Assembly: GCF_032884065.1 (NCBI RefSeq)
Contig: NC_088873.1
Span: 22,619,558 to 22,683,557 of the forward strand
Source of the DNA: Artemia franciscana
Lineage: Eukaryota; Arthropoda; Branchiopoda; Anostraca; Artemiidae
DNA: 64,000 nt
Direction: 5' to 3'
In this document: positions 60,901-64,000 of the stretch, one piece after another
How the letters are laid out: every line of letters begins with the position of its first letter
Numbering within the stretch: the first letter of the stretch is position 1
Made by a program: the position numbers and the translations under genes
The notes under the pieces: generated by a model
What the model was told of the DNA's origin: nothing
Databases searched by the model: none
What the model saw: only the letters and a program-made list of their open reading frames with translations

Positions 60901-62658
60901 TTTTTCATATGTTCCTCTCCTTTCAATCCAGATTCTTATTTTCTTCTTTATTCGTATTTTGTGAGCCAAATTTGTTATTTGCAATTAGTTAAGCTATGGG
61001 CAAGATGTATCCTGTGGTCCGTGGATAGACCACCTCTCTTTTTGCACAATCTAAACTGTCACTGGAAATAAAATATGTTTCCATGGCCTGTAATGGAAAA
61101 CCAAAGAAGACAACCGTGAAAAACTAAAAATCTGTGGCTACTAGGGAGAAAGTAAGAACAATCACACTAATATTTCACCTTTATAGGCATACAACAAGGC
61201 GTGCTCAAAACATATTTTTTTATATTTGTAATGGGAAATAGTAAATCATATCAATTGTAGTGCATGTAAATGTTGTTAATTTTTGTGTTCTCTTGCTTTG
61301 CTACTTCCTTGAATGTTAAAATCAAAAGGCTTTGTAAATTGAACAATATTCAGATTTACTCAGTACATCAATTTTTACGCTACAGTATTCTTTGAATTTT
61401 AAAAAAACCTATTTTTCTAATTAAGCGGTTCTTATGGATCAGGAGTCATTCTTAAGTAATTGGAACAAAAAGTCAAACTTCAGTGTTAAGAATGAGGTAG
61501 TGAGGAAGGGGTAACCCCACTCATATACGTAATAATTTCTGTTTGTTTTAAGTTTTTAATGTTGCTCCTGTGAAAAAACATGTTTTTTTTATTTAATTTA
61601 AAAAAGAGCAGCCAGCTGGGGTTTCAAAGTCTTCTCTTAACCTTTTCAACAACGGCAGACAAGACTAGCATGTTCCCTGTTTTTTCACTGCCTTTTTAGT
61701 ACACTAATGGGTTCAGATTCTGCATGACTTCATCGTCAGCAAGTACAGACAACGATCGCCAGATACACAAAAAGTGAGTAGGCCTACATTATGCTGGCGG
61801 TAGCGCATAGTAAATTTATGTTGTCTCTTCATCCTTTATCTGCCACTAAGTCTTGCAGGTTCAAAGTTGGCTCTGTAAACATAGTGTTATCCTTTGAATT
61901 CTATACGTTAGGACTGCCACTGATCTCACCTCCCCGATCCTCCGTTAGAGATAGACTCCATATTTCTTTTCTTTTTGTTTTTTTTCTGCTTTCTATGGAT
62001 CACAGTTCTCGTGCAACGAAATTTTCGTCTGACCTCTTACCACTGATGGATAACAACCCTGACGGATTGATATGCCGTCATACTGTAAAATGTAAATGAT
62101 TTAATATGGTTTTGGACGTGTTTAGTAGGCCCTTTAATAACCTCAGTTGTTTTGCTCTTGCAGAATTGACATGTTAAGTGAGAAAAATTAACCATTTAAA
62201 TCCCGTTCTAATTTGATTGAAAACATACAAGCCCTTACAATTATCCAGCTATTAGACTAATATGTCATATCACTCGTACCGATAACCTCATCTGTTTCTC
62301 TCGTTCCTTACCACTCTTCTCCTTCTTATCTTTTCATTACATAGTAAGATCTTTAATTTGAATTGCCCTTTGTTTTACTTATCTTTGCTCTTCATTCTCC
62401 ATTGCTCTATCATTTGATGCTGATGTCTTTTTTGATGAGTATAAAATTGTTTACTTCTTTTTCTTAGCTCTTTGACCTCCAGTCACGCTACAGTAAGGAT
62501 GAGCGGTTTGATCTCGATCAGCGCTTCTTAAAACAAGCCATGGAAAATCCAACAGAAGTTCCTGAAGACTTAGAAAAAGATAGACAATTGAAAATCCTTT
62601 CCGAAATTACTGGTAAAGAAGTCACTGTCGATAAAAGGAAAAATGATAATTTTGTCAA
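36909..62658 (+). CDS. NOL8: Nucleolar protein 8 ortholog (spliced; 3' end beyond window)
   Basis: Coding exons 36909-37074, 45495-45589, 47976-48584, 59548-59742, 62468-62658. Every junction has GT-AG and joins in phase, giving about 418 codons. Domains: RRM at residues 5-80 (RNP2 LFIGNL at 6-11, a weak RNP1 RNFVHVTV at 39-46, closing strand IIRVEEAKENFLDRL), a Lys/Glu-rich linker (88-280), KLIKAAL-like helix and acidic KPTKIIFDDEGEEEG (295-309), ARLFDEEDD, and the family signature KPQFEGKKGKE + LFDLQSRYSKDERF over the exon 4/5 border. This is the layout of vertebrate NOL8 and fly viriato, nucleolar proteins needed for rRNA processing, growth and, in vertebrates, Rag GTPase binding. Human NOL8 is about 1170 aa, so this protein is shorter in the linker and still lacks its C-terminal exons. 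Start: TGA in frame 9 bases upstream of the ATG. Confidence 0.88.
37075..37969. other. NOL8 intron 1, 5' part: nothing recognised
   Basis: Intron 1 runs 37075-45494 (8420 bp). This part has no open frame or repeat that I recognise. Confidence 0.5.
37970..39481 (-). pseudogene. LINE ORF2 remnant in NOL8 intron 1, minus strand (RT and C-terminus)
   Basis: Read from high to low coordinate: ILIFKKGRKDIADNYQCKS and VVVKVLERIIHHLEAN (39330-39220), HGFCSGRSIDTNLIELCDYD (39215-39155), MTKLLDTEVPVGMFLLDLSK and AFDKVCLKQLAIKLD (39150-39050; catalytic Asp kept), LELLSQWAEDWLPEFNVT (38775-38720), VYRRRRGDAILT (near 38310), FEIFKSRLDTEW (near 38070) and WKLDWEATEHLT. CR1/Jockey order. Frames are broken many times. 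Its 5' part continues at 39929-40630. Confidence 0.65.
39482..39928 (-). mobile_element. LINE-B, short 5'-truncated copy
   Basis: On the minus strand it starts with ACCTAAGTGACCAGCTTGAG and ends with the AATAAAACCTATTCTATTCT tail at 39482. It matches 16009 to 16460 of the LINE-B copy on the plus strand almost base for base, including the stop after KYNNC. Its 88-codon frame (MCNAFTKYKLALSTLQIPSL at the start) is the ORF2 C-terminus. It lies within an older minus-strand LINE in NOL8 intron 1. Confidence 0.85.
39929..40630 (-). pseudogene. LINE endonuclease region remnant in NOL8 intron 1
   Basis: On the minus strand, around 40510-40290: LIVRDGLEVTAIHLNSLTIK, then YDLFLLGDFSLPEFKATIF, the GDFN catalytic block of APE-type endonucleases with N changed to S, followed by QNQVVKRESLRSKWL and a linker towards the RT. 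It is probably the 5' part of the element whose RT lies at 37970-39481; the LINE-B copy sits between them. Confidence 0.55.
41967..42170. repeat. Two-unit direct repeat, about 113-bp period
   Basis: CACTTCCTAGGTGGTATAAT (41997) and CACTTGCTAGGTGGTATAAT (42109) open matching blocks that go on through GATTTAATTGTTGAAG / GATTTAACTGTTGAAG and GTGATTAGC. Confidence 0.7.
43900..43995 (-). repeat. Short LINE 3' end with AACCTG tail
   Basis: On the minus strand the unit ends in AAAGAACCTGAACCTGAA (43900-43917). The structure matches other LINE ends in this window. Upstream limit uncertain. Confidence 0.4.
45495..45589 (+). CDS. NOL8: NOL8 coding exon 2 (RRM, second half)
   Basis: 95 bp, entering in phase 1 and leaving in phase 0. 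Residues 56-87: GIQKLNNSRYHGNIIRVEEA then KENFLDRLKREQ. The 'L....YHGN.I.VEEAKE.FL.RL' pattern is the RRM beta-4 and the following helix conserved in NOL8, where the human protein has a KESFLHRL-like stretch. The donor is CAG|GTATAG. Confidence 0.85.
45590..47975. other. NOL8 intron 2: nothing recognised
   Basis: 2386 bp, no open frame with a motif. A fold-back-family-like string (GAAAAGAGCTTGAAAG, CACTACTTGACGTCAAATC) lies at 45975-46025. Ends CTTGTTTCAG. Confidence 0.5.
47976..48584 (+). CDS. NOL8: NOL8 coding exon 3 (charged linker)
   Basis: 609 bp, 203 codons, phase 0 at both ends; acceptor TTTCAG|GAAGAA, donor GTT|GTGAGT. Residues 88-290 are rich in Lys, Glu and Asp with basic clusters (KNKRKRNNSE, KVKKPKKKEKK) likely to serve as nuclear or nucleolar signals. 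The last part, KRLKSLEERSRAFLSQKNLV with KAALSLV, is a helix also found in vertebrate NOL8 just before the acidic region. The middle is poorly conserved, as usual in the family. Confidence 0.85.
48585..48680. other. NOL8 intron 3, start
   Basis: Intron 3 runs 48585-59547 (10963 bp) and contains LINE-C, a 117-bp tandem array and other repeats listed separately. Confidence 0.6.
48970..52056 (-). CDS. LINE-C ORF2: APE-type endonuclease and reverse transcriptase
   Basis: 1028 codons, ATG to stop. Endonuclease: IASLNCRG (63-70), catalytic Glu in ACETFL (92-97), VLYRPP (168-173), GDFNID (202-207), SDH (274-276), all key residues present. RT: [20 protein letters not shown] (566-585), [14 protein letters not shown] (617-630), FIDIKKAFD (651-659), [20 protein letters not shown] (711-730), LFADDTAL (742-749, catalytic DD), [35 protein letters not shown]. 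C-terminal DHDHNTRN is usual in CR1/Jockey-group proteins. No RNase H and no LTR-type domains. The enzyme nicks target DNA and copies its own RNA there. Length and motif set point to the CR1/L2/Jockey group; clade not resolved. Probably full length and possibly active. Confidence 0.93.
   Translation of the reverse strand: [1028 protein letters not shown]
52320..53069 (-). CDS. LINE-C ORF1: RNA-binding coiled-coil protein
   Basis: 249 codons, starting MVVTEAFVEKILKEAVAKLD. Residues 12-95 look like a coiled coil (heptads through AEIASQFNQLKSEIVKLKSE and the next 30 residues), followed by an RRM-like fold starting RRLNLILHGL (about 96-170) and a basic C-terminal domain (LNARRNLLLAKAKEIRESK, near 205-223). 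This is the layout of L1-type ORF1p, a trimeric nucleic-acid chaperone that packages the LINE RNA. Stop at 52320, 263 bp before the ORF2 start. Undamaged. It resembles the broken ORF1 at 14226-14910 only in general layout. Confidence 0.85.
   Translation of the reverse strand: MVVTEAFVEKILKEAVAKLDSRLSAISVSQTATKDQLSAEIASQFNQLKSEIVKLKSEIEEKDTIIAALQSTLDVQIKATDSTNQRLLELEVRDRRLNLILHGLTKEKHGETLQANFEEVMKNNLGLEDSPKITRLFRIKQRLDNVSVRASNSTKKAAPPVMFSCLNEWEVQTVLKSVGKLKGSGMRICTDLPPELNARRNLLLAKAKEIRESKSFAFVRLKQNGSSLKLEVRNASNDQWIAYDDVAVS
53070..53879. other. NOL8 intron 3: probable LINE-C 5' flank, no gene
   Basis: ATCGGAATTC occurs three times within 53138-53252. Otherwise AT-rich with no frame. Confidence 0.4.
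53880..54060. repeat. Fragment of the 22255-24173 dispersed repeat
   Basis: CCAAAGACTTCCGATCAAAATTTTGAGGTA..CAT, AATTATGTCTCTGGTGATGAC and CCCTGGGACAAGGGTTGTGAGTTA parallel 22777-22905, where CCCAAAGTCAACGGATCAAA, AACTATGTCTTTGGGGATGA and CCCTGGGGGAGGGGCTGCAAGTTA occur (quoted in parts). Confidence 0.6.
54061..54224. repeat. ACT/GCT-rich low-complexity tract
   Basis: Imperfect triplet-like array (ACTACTGCTACTACTACTCC and variants) bordering the 117-bp array. Confidence 0.7.
54225..55365 (+). repeat. Tandem array with 117-bp (39-codon) unit
   Basis: Units begin (GGA.C.GC.AAG..) at 54282, 54399, 54516, 54633, 54750, 54879, 54996, about 55115 and about 55251, after a partial unit from 54225. 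Five spacings are exactly 117 bp, one is 129 (an A run was inserted) and later ones drift. Each unit carries TTAAGCTGAAACTTCCAG-, GAATGTTGA-, GTTGAACTAAA.CAAAAGAC- and a T(G)TGCAATATCTCAGG-like end. Two units are open in frame as GTAKIINLKLSEYVEGGVEL plus NQKTLYSSQSSKESVCNVS. Later units have stops. It lies in NOL8 intron 3. I know no matching repeat protein. Confidence 0.85.
55366..56149. other. NOL8 intron 3: T runs, no gene
   Basis: Poly-T with G breaks at 55490-55530. Nothing else recognised. Confidence 0.5.
56150..56945 (+). pseudogene. LINE ORF2 C-terminal remnant in NOL8 intron 3
   Basis: Opens LKIDVKKTKSLRLGISEAEK, then VTLGNKKIDQVDSFTYLDSA, SKDVKS, IAKVQGVFSQLKRV, later broken frames for the last 150 residues ending NRFGWKWSVHSCVGLRRFGA and AAVSC. 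This is the post-palm part of an RTE/Jockey-like ORF2 that ends in 'WRRSVRSCVGLRRLGAAVSC'-type residues. The 3' end is CCTTTTAGTAGTAGCAG. The same family occurs inverted at 63062-63600. Confidence 0.75.
57000..57203 (-). repeat. Possible tRNA-derived SINE
   Basis: Minus strand from 57203: CATGGTAGCTCAGCGCAAAA, then GCGCTCAACACGTATCAGAG. The TGGTAGCTCAGC..AAAAGCGC stretch looks like a tRNA D-arm and pol III A box. No good B box was found about 40 bases on. T-rich sequence follows. Not a functional tRNA gene. Confidence 0.35.
57204..59547. other. NOL8 intron 3, 3' part: no gene
   Basis: AT-rich. Around 59120-59215 there is a degraded fragment of the AAGTTTTAATGTCGCTCC repeat. A T/C-rich stretch (59270-59515) gives a meaningless hydrophobic frame. 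Acceptor TACCTTATTTTCAG ends at 59547. Confidence 0.5.
59548..59742 (+). CDS. NOL8: NOL8 coding exon 4 (acidic region)
   Basis: 195 bp, 65 codons, phase 0 on both sides; donor GAG|GTATCT. Residues 291-355: DAAKPTKIIFDDEGEEEGDG, then LNIDKARLFDEEDDASDFEA, and TEKPQFEGKKGKE. 'KPT.IIF', 'LFD..DD' and 'PQFEG..G' are the conserved signposts of the NOL8 C-terminal half. Confidence 0.88.
59743..62467. other. NOL8 intron 4: no gene; one repeat fragment
   Basis: 2725 bp. At 61480-61600 is a fragment of the dispersed repeat (AATAATTTCTGTTTGTTTTAAG). Other frames lack motifs. Acceptor TTCTTTTTCTTAG ends at 62467. Confidence 0.55.
61480..61600. repeat. Fragment of the GTAAGGAGCGAC dispersed repeat
   Basis: CCCCACTCATATACGTAATA, ATTTCTGTTTGTTTTAAG and TTTTTTATTTAATTTAAAA follow the order of the inverted unit at 24085-24170, with the middle shortened. 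Confidence 0.6.
62468..62658 (+). CDS. NOL8: NOL8 coding exon 5 (conserved LFDLQSRY region)
   Basis: 191 bp, entered in phase 0 and left in phase 2 at donor CAA|GTAAGG. Residues 356-418: LFDLQSRYSKDERFDLDQRF, then LKQAMENPTEVPEDLEKDRQ and LKILSEITGKEV. Human NOL8 has a closely similar 'L.DLQS.FG.D.RF..D.RFL' block. If the donor were not used, a TAA at 62660-62662 would end the protein here, but the family goes on with a 'F.DI..YDP...DH' region that is not in the rest of the window. The next exon therefore lies beyond 64000. Confidence 0.88.
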
Positions 62659-63061
62659 GTAAGGTTTTTTTATGTTAGATATGTACGACTATCTAAAATT
62701 AAAAAGTGGCGAATCAAAAGTTCATTTCTGTCTGATTGTGTCGTTTGTAAGGCCTCAATTTGACTTGTAGTTTAAATTTAGAGAATATGTAGTTTTCCAG
62801 TCTGGAATGTCGCTTTCCATCTGTGATTCGCGATCTCGGAAGAAAGAAAGTAGATTAAACGGGAGCGTAAAATTATGGAATGCCTAGTCTCTTTTTTCTT
62901 CTTTGACGTAGTAGAGCTGAAAAAGACAATAAAACACTCTCATTTTAGGTATTTTAAAATGACTGTTGTTTTAAGTACTTTAAGTGCTTTTCACTGTCTT
63001 TCATAGTAATTTTTAATTTTTTCTTAATAAAGAAAAATTTCTTAAGAAATATAATATAAAT
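62659..63061. other. NOL8 intron 5, start: nothing recognised
   Basis: No frame or repeat that I can name. Confidence 0.5.
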
Positions 63062-63600
63062 CAAATACTACTGCTACTACTAACAACTCACTGCAGCACC
63101 AAGCCACCTGAGGCCAACACAACTACGTAAGCTCCTTCTCCATCCCAATTTATTCGAAGTCTCCCTCTTTACACCCTCCCAGGAAGTTCCCATTTCCCTT
63201 GAATCTTTCCCTACAATATTCTCCCACCCCAACCAAGGACAACCTGCTTTTCGTTTAGCCATAGACGGTTGGACGAAAAGGACAATCTTTGGCAATATGT
63301 CATCCTTCCTCCGTCGAACGTGTTCTAGCCATCTCAACCTTTCTTTCATTATATCCCTAGAAAGCGGAATTGAATCACACTTGTCCTACAGCCTACTATT
63401 TAAAATACAATCATTCAGTCTGGTACCCAAAACAAACTATAGGTAATTTCTGGAAAACATCTAGGAAATCTTTCTCCGTTTTTCGGTGCGCCCATGCTTC
63501 TGAACCCACACTTGACCGCTGTCATCACTGTAGCTTCCAATTTTCTAATCTTGATTCACAGACATATCTTCCTATTCTTCCATAGTTTTTTTAAATGTAA
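63062..63600 (-). pseudogene. LINE ORF2 C-terminal remnant after NOL8 exon 5
   Basis: Minus strand: MKERLRWLEHVRRRKDDILP, KIVLFVQPSMAKRKAGCPWL, GWENIVGKDSREMGTSWEGV, KRETSNKLGWRRSLRSCVGL, RWLGAAVSC with stop near 63080; upstream, broken frames with the LDVFQ-like region up to 63600. Same family and same end as 56150-56945; the tail TTAGTAGTAGCAGTAGT is at 63078-63062. Confidence 0.8.
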
Positions 63601-64000
63601 AAATCACCCTGGACCTTGGCCATTCTACTTTTAATATCTTCACTCCACCCACCGTCTTCCAAAATGAATATTTTCAAAACGCTATTAATAATAGTATAAT
63701 TCGAGAAAAAAGGATTCACTTTGGGAAAATAAATCACTGTCGTTTTCTCTATTTTTGGTGGGGGGATGACCCCCTCCCTTTCGAATACACAGAGATCAGA
63801 TAGTTAACTCCAGAAGACCCAATTAGGATTCTTATTTCCTTATCCTCGCTAATTGAACGTGGCAGCTTATTGGCTATGATTGAAAGACTCTTAATATTAG
63901 CTTAATTTTGGGTTTTCTTATCAATATTTTGTGGCAAATAGTTTTTTTTTTCTCATTTTGACTTACTGTCGTGCCTTTAATAATCATAATAATTTATTTA
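63601..64000. other. No exon seen; presumably NOL8 intron 5
   Basis: No continuation of NOL8 found and no repeat recognised. Confidence 0.45.

Overview
This is eukaryotic DNA, most likely from an arthropod. It is AT-rich, has almost no long open frames, carries long introns with GT-AG borders, and is packed with decayed non-LTR retrotransposons (LINEs), a Penelope-like element, a hAT transposon, fold-back elements and simple repeats. A dispersed repeat containing GTAAGGAGCGACATTAAAAC (best copy 22255-24173) reminds me of brine-shrimp (Artemia) genomic sequence. That is memory only and was not checked.

One host gene is clear: an ortholog of nucleolar protein 8 (NOL8; Drosophila viriato) on the + strand. 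Five coding exons are visible: 36909-37074, 45495-45589, 47976-48584, 59548-59742 and 62468-62658. The 3' end lies beyond the window. Joined, they read through in frame for about 418 codons: an N-terminal RRM, a long basic and charged linker, an acidic stretch, and the conserved PQFEG / LFDLQSRY region. Introns 1 to 4 are about 8.4, 2.4, 11.0 and 2.7 kb and hold most of the repeats of the right half. A second, unidentified gene is represented by one exon on the - strand (2111-2400), with a partial 85-bp duplicate of that exon at 2637-2721.

Layout. 1-7900: the - strand exon, small fold-back and direct repeats, an old LINE end. 7900-8640: a LINE remnant. 8640-13950: no gene seen. 14226-27560: a nested stack. 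One LINE (here LINE-A) has its ORF1 at 14226-14910 and pieces of ORF2 at about 14950-15174, 17642-18900 and 26026-27540. It is split first by a Penelope-like element (15175-17629, 12-bp target duplication), which itself contains another LINE (LINE-B), and then by a hAT transposon (18901-26017), which itself contains a 1.9-kb palindromic repeat block (22255-24173). 28160-29900: a LINE remnant on the - strand. 30000-33300: repeats only. 33330-36775: an RTE-like LINE broken by a 549-bp fold-back element with a 23-bp target duplication; a rearranged, inverted RT block follows, then an inverted second copy of the fold-back element that ends about 80 bp before the NOL8 start exon. 36855-64000: NOL8, with LINE remnants in intron 1, an apparently intact two-ORF LINE (LINE-C, 48681-53069, antisense) and a 117-bp tandem array in intron 3, and LINE 3' ends in intron 3 and after exon 5.

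No rRNA, bona fide tRNA, CRISPR or prokaryotic operon features were found. Boundaries of decayed elements are by eye; family assignments come from recognised motifs, not from database searches.
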